Positions 36,025 to 43,297 of a DNA stretch of 64,000 nucleotides are shown here, one piece after another. The notes beneath the pieces were generated by a model that was given only the letters and a program-made list of their open reading frames with translations, was not told the origin of the DNA and ran no database searches. Within the stretch, counting starts at the first letter, position 1. Each line of letters opens with the position of its first letter. Both the position numbers and the translations under genes were made by a program. This DNA is from Pseudoneobacillus sp052180215. GTDB lineage: Bacteria; Bacillota; Bacilli; Bacillales; Cytobacillaceae. The stretch lies in NCBI RefSeq assembly GCF_052180215.1, contig NZ_CP197471.1, positions 4,488,001 through 4,552,000 of the forward strand, written 5' to 3'.

Positions 36025-36894
36025 GTGAAGCTTTTAGTAAAAGCTCCGGCAAAAATTAACCTATCATTAGACGTTTTAAATAAGAGGCCGGACGGATATC
36101 ATGAAGTAGAAATGATTATGACAACAATCGACTTAGCTGACCGAATTGAGTTGTCATTATTAGAGAAGGATCAAATTGTTATTCATTCCCATAACCGATT
36201 TGTCCCTGATGATCAACGAAATCTTGCTTATCAAGCGGCTCTTCTTTTGAAGGAAAGATTCAAAGTAAAAAAAGGGGTAGCTATAACCATTGATAAGGCG
36301 ATTCCTGTAGCGGCTGGTCTAGCTGGTGGAAGCAGCGACGCAGCAGCCACATTACGGGGACTAAACCAATTATGGGATTTAGGTCTAACATTAGATGAAT
36401 TAGCCGCTATTGGGGCAGAGATTGGCTCAGACGTTTCCTTTTGTGTATATGGAGGAACGGCCTTAGCAAAAGGCAGAGGAGAGGAAATTACGGAACTGCC
36501 AGCCCCGCCAACATGTTGGGTTATTTTAGCGAAGCCATTTATTGGGGTTTCAACAGCGGATGTCTACCGTAAGCTTGATTTAAATCAAATACATCATCCA
36601 AACACAAAAGAAATGATAAATGGAATTTATCAAGGTGATTATCATCATGTATGTGAGAATGTAGGGAATGTATTAGAAAGTGTTACATTAAACATTCATC
36701 CTGAGGTTGCCTTAATCAAGGACCAAATGAAACGATTTGGAGCTGACGCTGTTTTGATGAGTGGCAGCGGACCTACTGTTTTTGGACTGGTGAAACACGA
36801 TTCACGGATGCATCGAATCTACAATGGATTAAGAGGATTTTGTGACCAAGTCTTTGCTGTCAGAATGTTGGGGGAACGACACACCCTTGATTAA
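36025..36894 (+). CDS. ispE: 4-diphosphocytidyl-2-C-methyl-D-erythritol kinase
   Basis: IspE phosphorylates the 2-hydroxyl of CDP-ME in the MEP route to isoprenoids. The 289-residue protein is a GHMP kinase with the N-terminal KAPAKINLSLDVLNKRPDGYHEVEM segment. The ATP-binding PVAAGLAGGSSDAAATL glycine loop is near 95-111, and MSGSGPTVFGL is in the C-terminal domain. GTG 36025 follows GAGGTGG (36013-36019) and gives exactly the B. subtilis length; an ATG at 35995 would add 10 residues with no homology. purR follows. Confidence 0.96.
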   Translation: MKLLVKAPAKINLSLDVLNKRPDGYHEVEMIMTTIDLADRIELSLLEKDQIVIHSHNRFVPDDQRNLAYQAALLLKERFKVKKGVAITIDKAIPVAAGLAGGSSDAAATLRGLNQLWDLGLTLDELAAIGAEIGSDVSFCVYGGTALAKGRGEEITELPAPPTCWVILAKPFIGVSTADVYRKLDLNQIHHPNTKEMINGIYQGDYHHVCENVGNVLESVTLNIHPEVALIKDQMKRFGADAVLMSGSGPTVFGLVKHDSRMHRIYNGLRGFCDQVFAVRMLGERHTLD

Positions 36895-36916
36895 ATACGT
36901 ACAATAGTGTTATATT
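36887..36916 (+). promoter_or_regulatory. Candidate promoter of purR
   Basis: -35 TTGATT (36887-36892), 18 bp, extended -10 TGT-TATATT (36911-36916), overlapping the last codons of ispE. Confidence 0.5.
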
Positions 36917-36924
36917 TACCTCAA

Positions 36925-36936
36925 AACATTCGTGTT
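36925..36936. promoter_or_regulatory. Candidate PurR operator half site (PurBox)
   Basis: AACATTCGTGTT agrees with the reverse PurBox consensus AWWGTTCGWWWT at 10 of 12 positions. It lies just downstream of the predicted purR start site. PurR of B. subtilis is autoregulated, which makes it plausible; only one box is seen. Confidence 0.3.
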
Positions 36937-36950
36937 TAAGGAGGGGCTTC

Positions 36951-37772
36951 ATGAAGTTTCGTCGAAGTGAGAGACTCATTGATATGACCAACTATCTTTT
37001 AGATCATCCAAGACAATTAGTTTCACTTACTTTTTTTGCAGAAAGATATAGTTCCGCCAAGTCCTCTATTAGTGAAGACCTAGCCATCATTAAGGAAACG
37101 TTTGAGGAAAGAGGAATTGGAACACTGCAAACCATTGCGGGAGCTGCAGGTGGAGTGAAATATTCGGTAAAAATTAGTGAAAAGGCAGCTATGCCTTTTG
37201 TAACAGAGCTTTGTCAAATGATTGCCAGTCCGGACCGATTATTACCTGGTGGTTATTTATATATGACAGATATTTTAGGTAATCCGTCTATTGTACAAAA
37301 GGCGGGGAAAATCATTGCTTCTGCCTATGCTAATACAGATATTGATGTTGTTATGACTGTAGCCACAAAAGGTATTCCTTTAGCTTATGCCGTTGCTACA
37401 CAGTTAAATGTGCCTGTTGTGATTGTTCGTAGAGACACGAAAGTAACAGAAGGCTCAACAGTTAGTATTAATTATGTGTCAGGTTCAACGAAAAGAATAC
37501 AAACAATGGTTCTTTCTAAAAGAAGCTTATCTGAAGGCTCAAAGGTATTAATTGTCGATGACTTTATGAAAGCAGGCGGCACCATAAACGGTATGATTAG
37601 CATGTTGGAAGAATTCAAGGCTAAGGTTGCTGGTATTGCTGTATTAGTAGAGTCGGAAGAAAAAATAGAAGAAAGATTAATAAATGATTATCTATCTCTA
37701 GTACAATTAGAGAATGTCGATGAGAAGGAAAAAACGATCAATGTGAAAGTTGGTAATTTTTTTAAGGCATAG
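36951..37772 (+). CDS. purR: Purine biosynthesis repressor PurR
   Basis: PurR represses purine synthesis and transport genes; PRPP binding relieves repression. The 273-residue protein has an N-terminal winged-helix domain (MKFRRSERLIDMTNYLLDHP..., with KSSISEDLAIIKETF as recognition region). A phosphoribosyltransferase-fold effector domain follows, whose PRPP loop VLIVDDFMKAGGTING (near 200-215) is intact. ridA follows after 15 bp as in B. subtilis. The ATG follows AAGGAGGGG. Confidence 0.96.
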   Translation: MKFRRSERLIDMTNYLLDHPRQLVSLTFFAERYSSAKSSISEDLAIIKETFEERGIGTLQTIAGAAGGVKYSVKISEKAAMPFVTELCQMIASPDRLLPGGYLYMTDILGNPSIVQKAGKIIASAYANTDIDVVMTVATKGIPLAYAVATQLNVPVVIVRRDTKVTEGSTVSINYVSGSTKRIQTMVLSKRSLSEGSKVLIVDDFMKAGGTINGMISMLEEFKAKVAGIAVLVESEEKIEERLINDYLSLVQLENVDEKEKTINVKVGNFFKA

Positions 37773-37787
37773 TAGAGGGGGATAAAG

Positions 37788-38162
37788 ATGAAAGTTGTGC
37801 AAACGAATCAAGCTCCAGCTGCAATTGGACCATACTCACAAGGGATTATTGTAAACAATATGTTTTACAGCTCTGGTCAAATACCATTAACGTCTGAAGG
37901 GGAAATGGTTACTGGAGACATTAAAGAACAAACACACCAAGTTTTTAAAAATCTTCAGGCTGTATTAGCAAGTGCAGGTGCATCGTTAGAAACCGTGATT
38001 AAAACGACTGTTTTTATTAAAAACATGGACCAGTTTGCGGATCTAAATGAAGTCTACGGACAATATTTTCATACTAATAAACCAGCCAGATCTACTGTAG
38101 AGGTTGCTAGACTACCAAAAGATGCCTTAGTAGAAATAGAAGTAATAGCTCTTGTAAAATAA
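37788..38162 (+). CDS. ridA: RidA-family enamine/imine deaminase (YabJ)
   Basis: RidA hydrolyses reactive 2-aminoacrylate-type enamines and imines released by PLP enzymes. The 124-residue protein is full length with QAPAAIGPYSQGI near the N-terminus, the catalytic arginine in KPARSTVEVARLPKDALVEIEVIAL (Arg near 105), and the SGQIPL segment. It is second gene of the purR operon, as in B. subtilis. Confidence 0.96.
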   Translation: MKVVQTNQAPAAIGPYSQGIIVNNMFYSSGQIPLTSEGEMVTGDIKEQTHQVFKNLQAVLASAGASLETVIKTTVFIKNMDQFADLNEVYGQYFHTNKPARSTVEVARLPKDALVEIEVIALVK

Positions 38163-38241
38163 AAAAAGACACTGTTTTTTAGCGTCTAGTACAAAAAGTT
38201 CACTTTTTTACCCTATTTTTCAAAAAAATTTTACAATTCAA

Positions 38242-38270
38242 GCAGGAAACTTGTAAATTTTGTAGAATTA
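38242..38270 (+). promoter_or_regulatory. Sigma-H promoter of spoVG
   Basis: -35 GCAGGAAAC (38242-38250), an 11-bp spacer and -10 GTAGAATTA (38262-38270) fit the sigma-H pattern (RNAGGAWWW, RNNGAATNN). The AT-rich tract just upstream (38195-38235) corresponds to the AbrB-bound box known at B. subtilis spoVG. Confidence 0.8.
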
Positions 38271-38311
38271 TTTAACTAGATTTTAACTTCGATGAAAAGG
38301 GTGTGAACAAA

Positions 38312-38602
38312 ATGGAAGTAACTGACGTTAGATTACGCCGTGTAAACACAGATGGTCGTATGAGAGCAATTGCATCAATTACATTAGACAATGAGTTTGT
38401 TGTCCATGATATTCGTGTTATTGATGGAAATAATGGATTATTTGTTGCGATGCCAAGCAAAAGAACTCCAGATGGCGAGTTCCGCGATATAGCTCATCCT
38501 ATCAATTCTGGTACACGCGGAAAAATCCAGGAAGCTGTATTGGCAGAATACCACCGATTAGGTGAACTAGAAGTGGAATTTGAAGAAGCCGGTGCTTCCT
38601 AA
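38312..38602 (+). CDS. spoVG: RNA/DNA-binding regulator SpoVG
   Basis: SpoVG is a small nucleic-acid-binding regulator needed for cortex formation and affecting septation. The 96-residue protein is nearly identical to B. subtilis SpoVG (MEVTDVRLRRVNTDGRMRAI..., FVAMPSKRTPDGEFRDIAHPI). ATG 38312 follows AAAGGGTGTG; the upstream GTG 38303 sits on that ribosome binding site. It is expressed from the sigma-H promoter above. Confidence 0.97.
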   Translation: MEVTDVRLRRVNTDGRMRAIASITLDNEFVVHDIRVIDGNNGLFVAMPSKRTPDGEFRDIAHPINSGTRGKIQEAVLAEYHRLGELEVEFEEAGAS

Positions 38603-38614
38603 GATTTATACAAC

Positions 38615-38646
38615 AAGGGCCTACTTCATAAGTAAGGCTCTTTTTA
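38615..38646 (+). terminator. Terminator after spoVG
   Basis: An imperfect stem AGGGCCTACTT/AAGTAAGGCTCT with one bulge is followed by five T. Repeat copy D is inserted right after the T tract. Confidence 0.7.
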
Positions 38647-38649
38647 CTT

Positions 38650-38820
38650 GGCTCTTTTCTAAATTTTTGTGGCTTTTAATTTACTAAAAAGGGATTTCTA
38701 AGTGAAGAATGATAAAACTCATGTATAAATCCAGAAAAGAGCTGCTCACTTTTAAAGGAAAGATGTAAAAATCCGGCTTCTGGGATTTTTACCAAAACCC
38801 TGACTTATATGAAAACAGCC
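38650..38820 (+). mobile_element. MITE-like repeat, copy D, with 9-bp target duplication
   Basis: A 171-bp copy from GGCTCTTTTC to GAAAACAGCC, flanked on both sides by TTTTTACTT (38641-38649 and 38821-38829). The left flank is the T tail of the spoVG terminator. Internal landmarks match copies A and B, including GAATGATAAAACTCATGTAT and GTAAAAATCCGGCTTCTGGG. Confidence 0.92.
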
Positions 38821-38905
38821 TTTTTACTTTTACCCCCTATTTTTGACTTCAAACCTCATTTTCCAAACAATTCCTATTCAAAATAGTATATCTATTTCTG
38901 CGTCC

Positions 38906-38934
38906 TTGAAATAAACCTAATTTTGAGATATATT
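38906..38934 (+). promoter_or_regulatory. Sigma-A promoter of glmU
   Basis: -35 TTGAAA (38906-38911), 17 bp, -10 TATATT (38929-38934). The transcript would start near 38941, supporting ATG 38970 as the glmU start. Confidence 0.7.
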
Positions 38935-38969
38935 TTTATATGGATAAAAAGGTGAATTGGAGGACGATT

Positions 38970-40343
38970 ATGTCTAATCGATATGCCATTATTTTAGCTG
39001 CAGGTCAGGGAACAAGAATGAAATCAAAATTATATAAAGTTCTTCATCCTGTTTGCGGTAAACCAATGGTCCAACACGTAGTAGATCAAATTTCTCATCT
39101 TAAAATAGAACAAATTGTTACGATTATTGGGCATGGAGCTGAAAAGGTGAAAGCGCAATTAGGGACAACGAGTTCTTACGCTTTACAAGAGGAACAACTA
39201 GGGACAGCACATGCTGTTATTCAAGCTAAGGATGCTTTAGAGGATAAAGAAGGCGTGACAATCGTCGTTTGCGGCGATACTCCCCTTATTAAAGCAGAAA
39301 CAATGGAAAATCTATTTCAACATCATTTGTCAAATAAGGCGAAAGCTTCTGTTCTAACGGCAAAAGCCGAGGATCCTACTGGTTACGGGAGAATCATCCG
39401 CAATGAAGCTGGGCATGTTGAAAAAATAGTAGAACATAAAGATGCTTCTGAGGACGAACGTAAAATTGCAGAAATAAATACAGGAACCTATTGCTTTGAT
39501 AACCAGGCTTTATTTAATGCCTTAAAAAGTGTATCGAACGATAATGTTCAAGGCGAATATTATTTGCCTGATGTCATTGAAATATTAAAAAAACAGGGAG
39601 AAATTGTTACTGCCTATCAAACAAGTGACTTCCATGAAACGTTAGGTGTAAATGACCGCGTTGCATTAGCAGAAGCTGAAAAGATTATGCGTAGCCGAAT
39701 TAATGAAGCTCAGATGCGTAATGGGGTAACGATTATCGACCCGCAAAATACCTATATTGATGCTGGTGTAGAGATTGGCAGAGATACGGTTATCTACCCT
39801 GGCACAACGATAAAAGGTCAAACTGTTATCGGTGAAGATTGTGTGATCGGTCCAAATTCTGAAATCGATACATGTCAAATTGGGAATGATACAATAATTA
39901 AACAATCTGTCGCTCATAACAGTTCCATTGGATCACATGTAAATATCGGTCCATTTGCGCATATACGTCCTGATTCCTCTATTTCTGATGATGTGAAAAT
40001 TGGAAACTTCGTAGAAATTAAGAAGGCACAGTTCGGTAAGGGCAGTAAGGCATCCCATTTAAGCTATATTGGAGATGCAGAAGTAGGGTCTAATGTAAAT
40101 TTAGGTTGTGGATCCATCACAGTGAATTATGATGGTAAAAATAAATATTTAACGAAAATTGGCGATTCAGTTTTTGTAGGTTGTAATTCAAACCTTGTTG
40201 CTCCTGTAACTATAGGGGATGGTGCATACATTGCAGCAGGTTCCACTATTACGGATGATGTACCAGGAGATGCCCTTTCGATTGCGAGAGCACGACAAGT
40301 AAATAAAGAAAACTATGTACAAAAGTTAAACCTAAAGAAATAA
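38970..40343 (+). CDS. glmU: Bifunctional N-acetylglucosamine-1-P uridyltransferase / glucosamine-1-P acetyltransferase
   Basis: GlmU makes UDP-GlcNAc for peptidoglycan and teichoic acids. The 457-residue protein has an N-terminal nucleotidyltransferase domain (ILAAGQGTRMKSKLYKVLHPV, VVCGDTPLIKAETM). A C-terminal left-handed beta-helix with hexapeptide repeats starts near residue 250; its acetyltransferase residues lie in the RPDSSI...NFVEIKKAQFGKGSKASHLSYIGDA region. ATG 38970 follows TTGGAGG (38958-38964); an upstream ATG at 38940 is at the predicted transcript start. prs follows after 15 bp. Confidence 0.97.
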   Translation: MSNRYAIILAAGQGTRMKSKLYKVLHPVCGKPMVQHVVDQISHLKIEQIVTIIGHGAEKVKAQLGTTSSYALQEEQLGTAHAVIQAKDALEDKEGVTIVVCGDTPLIKAETMENLFQHHLSNKAKASVLTAKAEDPTGYGRIIRNEAGHVEKIVEHKDASEDERKIAEINTGTYCFDNQALFNALKSVSNDNVQGEYYLPDVIEILKKQGEIVTAYQTSDFHETLGVNDRVALAEAEKIMRSRINEAQMRNGVTIIDPQNTYIDAGVEIGRDTVIYPGTTIKGQTVIGEDCVIGPNSEIDTCQIGNDTIIKQSVAHNSSIGSHVNIGPFAHIRPDSSISDDVKIGNFVEIKKAQFGKGSKASHLSYIGDAEVGSNVNLGCGSITVNYDGKNKYLTKIGDSVFVGCNSNLVAPVTIGDGAYIAAGSTITDDVPGDALSIARARQVNKENYVQKLNLKK

Positions 40344-40358
40344 ACTTGGAGGTTCATG

Positions 40359-41315
40359 ATGGCAAACCAGTACTTAGATCCTAAGATGAAATTATTTAGT
40401 ATGAATTCCAACCGTGCTCTTGCGGAAGAGATTGCAAAGGTAATTGGTGTAGAGCTAGGTAAAAACTCCGTAACCCGTTTCAGTGACGGAGAAATTCAAA
40501 TTAATATTGAAGAAAGTATTCGCGGTTGTGATGTTTTCGTCATCCAATCTACTAGTGGACCTGTAAATGAACATTTGATGGAATTGTTAATTATGATTGA
40601 TGCTTTAAAAAGAGCATCTGCTAAAACCATTAATATCGTTATGCCTTATTATGGGTATGCTCGTCAAGATCGTAAGGCACGTGCACGTGAACCAATCACC
40701 GCAAAATTAGTGGCGAATCTTCTTGAGACAGCTGGAGCAACTAGAGTGATTACTCTGGATTTACATGCACCGCAAATCCAAGGATTCTTTGATATTCCAA
40801 TTGATCATTTAATGGGTGTTCCAATTCTATCTGAGTACTTTAAGACAAAGGATTTTGATAAAGATATTGTCATCGTATCCCCAGATCATGGTGGAGTTAC
40901 TCGTGCACGTAAACTAGCAGAGCGTTTAAAAGCGCCAATTGCCATCATTGATAAACGCCGTCCAAGACCAAATGTTGCGGAAGTTATGAATATCGTTGGT
41001 AATATTGATGGTAAAGTAGCCATTCTTATTGATGATATCATTGATACAGCAGGTACTATTACACTTGCTGCTAATGCATTAGTAGAAAATGGAGCAGCTG
41101 AAGTGTATGCTTGCTGTACTCACCCAGTACTATCAGGCCCAGCCATCAGCAGAATCGAGAATTCTAACATTAAAGAATTAGTCGTGACGAATACAATCGC
41201 ATTACCTGAAGAAAAGAAGATTGATAAAATTCATGAACTTTCTGTTGCACCATTAATCGGTGAAGCAATCATCCGCGTCCATGAAGAACTATCTGTAAGT
41301 ACATTATTTGATTAA
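40359..41315 (+). CDS. prs: Ribose-phosphate pyrophosphokinase
   Basis: Prs makes PRPP from ribose 5-phosphate and ATP for nucleotide, His and Trp synthesis. The 318-residue protein has the conserved MPYYGYARQDRKARAREPITAK flexible segment, DLHAPQIQGFFDIP, and the PRPP loop ILIDDIIDTAGTI (near 216-228). ATG 40359 is favoured over ATG 40356 because the GGAGG at 40348-40352 is then well spaced. It is co-transcribed with glmU and ends at a strong terminator. Confidence 0.97.
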   Translation: MANQYLDPKMKLFSMNSNRALAEEIAKVIGVELGKNSVTRFSDGEIQINIEESIRGCDVFVIQSTSGPVNEHLMELLIMIDALKRASAKTINIVMPYYGYARQDRKARAREPITAKLVANLLETAGATRVITLDLHAPQIQGFFDIPIDHLMGVPILSEYFKTKDFDKDIVIVSPDHGGVTRARKLAERLKAPIAIIDKRRPRPNVAEVMNIVGNIDGKVAILIDDIIDTAGTITLAANALVENGAAEVYACCTHPVLSGPAISRIENSNIKELVVTNTIALPEEKKIDKIHELSVAPLIGEAIIRVHEELSVSTLFD

Positions 41316-41322
41316 TTTATAT

Positions 41323-41365
41323 ACACAGTAGGCTTGCTTTTATAGCAAGCCTTTGTGTGCTTTTA
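41323..41365 (+). terminator. Terminator after prs
   Basis: The stem ACACA..AGGCTTGCT/AGCAAGCCT..TGTGT with a small interior mismatch is followed by GCTTTT. Confidence 0.85.
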
Positions 41366-41397
41366 GAAAAATACATTTCTTAAATAAAAAGTTTTGT

Positions 41398-41423
41398 GTT
41401 TAGACCTTCCTGTTTTGGGGCAT
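41398..41423 (+). promoter_or_regulatory. Sigma-B promoter of ctc
   Basis: -35 GTTTAG (41398-41403), a 14-bp spacer and -10 GGGCAT (41418-41423) match the general-stress consensus GTTTAA/GGGTAT with one change in each box. ctc is the classic sigma-B gene in B. subtilis. Confidence 0.75.
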
Positions 41424-41473
41424 TTTTTTATATAGACGCACAAAATGACCAAGTTGAGGAAGGGGCAATAGAG

Positions 41474-42106
41474 ATGACAAGTGTACTACAAGCAACAGAG
41501 CGAACTGAATTTAGAAACTCAGCACTTAGAAAAATAAGACAAGAGGGAAATATTCCTGCGATTGTTTATGGCTCTAAGGTTGATAGCAAACCCGTTTATG
41601 TAAATGGACTTGAATTGATTAAAACGATTAAAACAGTAGGGCGTAATGGAGTTATTTCTTTAGATATTGGTGGTAATAAACAAGATGTTATCTTGTCAGA
41701 ATATCAAGAAAATCATATTAAAAAAGAGATTGTTCATGCTGACTTCCTAGCTGTTGACAAGTCTTCTAAACTAACGGTGGAAGTTCGTGTTGTGTTAACA
41801 GGTGAGGCTGCTGGAGTAAAGGATGGCGGGGTATTACAACAACCATTCCATGAATTATCCGTAACAGCTACTCCTGATAATATTCCGCAAACGATTGAAG
41901 TAGACGTATCGAACTTACAAGTTGGTGAAACCGTTACAGTAGCAGATATTCTATATCAAGGTAAATTTGAAATTAATCATGAACCAGAACTCACGATTGC
42001 TTCCATTCTTCCTCCTAAACAAGAAGAAGAAATTAATGCTGGTGAAGAACAAGAACCAGGTCATCCAGAAAATGAAGAAGGAAGAGAGACCGAGATTATC
42101 GAATAA
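41474..42106 (+). CDS. ctc: Ribosomal protein bL25, general stress form (Ctc)
   Basis: Ctc binds 5S rRNA and accumulates in ribosomes under stress. The 210-residue protein has an N-terminal L25 domain (FRNSALRKIRQEGNIPAIVYGSK) and a C-terminal TL5-type beta domain (about 95-185). It ends in a Glu-rich acidic tail (EEEINAGEEQEPGHPENEEGRE). ATG 41474 follows GGAAGGGG; a GTG at 41396 lies inside the sigma-B promoter. A terminator follows. Confidence 0.95.
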   Translation: MTSVLQATERTEFRNSALRKIRQEGNIPAIVYGSKVDSKPVYVNGLELIKTIKTVGRNGVISLDIGGNKQDVILSEYQENHIKKEIVHADFLAVDKSSKLTVEVRVVLTGEAAGVKDGGVLQQPFHELSVTATPDNIPQTIEVDVSNLQVGETVTVADILYQGKFEINHEPELTIASILPPKQEEEINAGEEQEPGHPENEEGRETEIIE

Positions 42107-42121
42107 ATAATACTAATAACA

Positions 42122-42160
42122 AAAAAGCCTTATCCAACCATATTGGTAAGGCTTTTAAAT
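42122..42160 (+). terminator. Terminator after ctc
   Basis: The stem AAGCCTTATCCAA/TTGGTAAGGCTT with one bulged T is followed by TTTAAATTGTTTTT. Confidence 0.8.
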
Positions 42161-42222
42161 TGTTTTTAAATGGTAACTATAAAAATCAGTTTCTGTATAT
42201 AAATAGTTGGGGGAAAGGTAGA

Positions 42223-42780
42223 ATGAAATTAATTATTGGACTTGGAAACCCTGGTAAGCAGTATGAGAAAACAAGACATAATGTTGGTTTTGATGTCATT
42301 GAGGAACTTTCAAACCAATTCAATATCCCATTGGACCAATTAAAGTTTAAAGGTCAATTCGGTATGGGATTTGTCGGAACAGAAAAGGTTCTTCTACTAA
42401 AGCCATTAACGTATATGAACTTATCAGGTGAATCGATTAGAGCCGTCATGGACTTTTATGATATCGACACAGAAGAAATCGTTGTCATTTATGATGATTT
42501 AGATATTCCTGTTGGTAAACTGCGTCTACGTCAAAAAGGCAGTGCCGGTGGACATAATGGAATTAAGTCAACCATTGCCCATATCGGTACACAAGAATTT
42601 AATCGGATACGAATTGGCGTTGATCGTCCTCAGAATGGAATGAGTGTTTCTAATTATGTTCTAGGAAGATTTACTGCCGATGAACAACCTATTATTGATG
42701 AAGTGGTAAAAAGAAGTGCTGAGGCATGTCAAAGCTGGTTAACAAAGCCGTTTCTTCAAGTCATGAATGAGTTTAATTAA
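42223..42780 (+). CDS. pth: Peptidyl-tRNA hydrolase
   Basis: Pth (SpoVC) releases tRNA from prematurely dropped peptidyl-tRNA. The 185-residue protein has the catalytic His in KTRHNVGF (His20), Asn10 in GLGNPGKQY, and the Asp of YDDLDIPVGKLRLR. The GSAGGHNGIKS substrate loop is present. ATG 42223 follows GGGGGAAAGG; a longer in-frame ORF from 42160 starts inside the preceding terminator. Confidence 0.97.
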   Translation: MKLIIGLGNPGKQYEKTRHNVGFDVIEELSNQFNIPLDQLKFKGQFGMGFVGTEKVLLLKPLTYMNLSGESIRAVMDFYDIDTEEIVVIYDDLDIPVGKLRLRQKGSAGGHNGIKSTIAHIGTQEFNRIRIGVDRPQNGMSVSNYVLGRFTADEQPIIDEVVKRSAEACQSWLTKPFLQVMNEFN

Positions 42781-42899
42781 ACATAGAAAAAGAGCTCTAC
42801 TATTTTTACAGAGATATACATACAATGGTTAAAAATGAATAAGTTCCTCCTTTTCCGTTCATAATAGCAGTATTGGATGTATGAACAGGAGGGACAAAA

Positions 42900-43130
42900 T
42901 TGGCGATTCATTATCATTGTCGTCATTGTGGTCAGAAGCTAGGTTCACTCAATGATATTTCAATTCACACCGAACAGCTTGGCTTACACAAATTAAATCC
43001 TGAGGAACGGAATAATATGGTTGAATATCATTCATCAGGTGATATTTATGTACAATCTATATGTGAGGATTGCCAAGAATCATTAGAACGAAATCCTGAC
43101 TTCCATCAATACGATTACTTGATTCATTAA
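42900..43130 (+). CDS. fin: Anti-sigma-F factor Fin (YabK)
   Basis: Fin binds RNA polymerase and helps switch the forespore from sigma-F to sigma-G. The 76-residue zinc protein has CRHCGQKLG near the N-terminus and CEDCQESL near residue 58, with the YHSSGDIYVQSICEDC core. The start is TTG 42900 after GGAGGG (42888-42893), giving MAIHYHCRHC. I did not find a convincing sigma-F promoter upstream. Confidence 0.93.
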   Translation: MAIHYHCRHCGQKLGSLNDISIHTEQLGLHKLNPEERNNMVEYHSSGDIYVQSICEDCQESLERNPDFHQYDYLIH

Positions 43131-43160
43131 CGCTTTGGAGTTAATCCAAAGCATTTTTCC
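43131..43160 (+). terminator. Terminator after fin
   Basis: An 8-bp stem GCTTTGGA/TCCAAAGC with a 5-nt loop, then ATTTTT, right after the stop. Confidence 0.8.
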
Positions 43161-43297
43161 GTTTACTTTTACTCCACTTAATAGAATGAGTAGATCATTT
43201 ATTTTTCATACTTTTGTAGATTAAATAGACCATTGACTCTAGCTCAATGATCTTTGCCTATATGCTTTCGCATTTCCGTAACAGAGGGGGGAATAAG

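Noticed and set aside
42855..42884. Sigma-F promoter for fin
   Set aside because: GGATGTATGA resembles a -10, but no proper -35 stands at the required distance.
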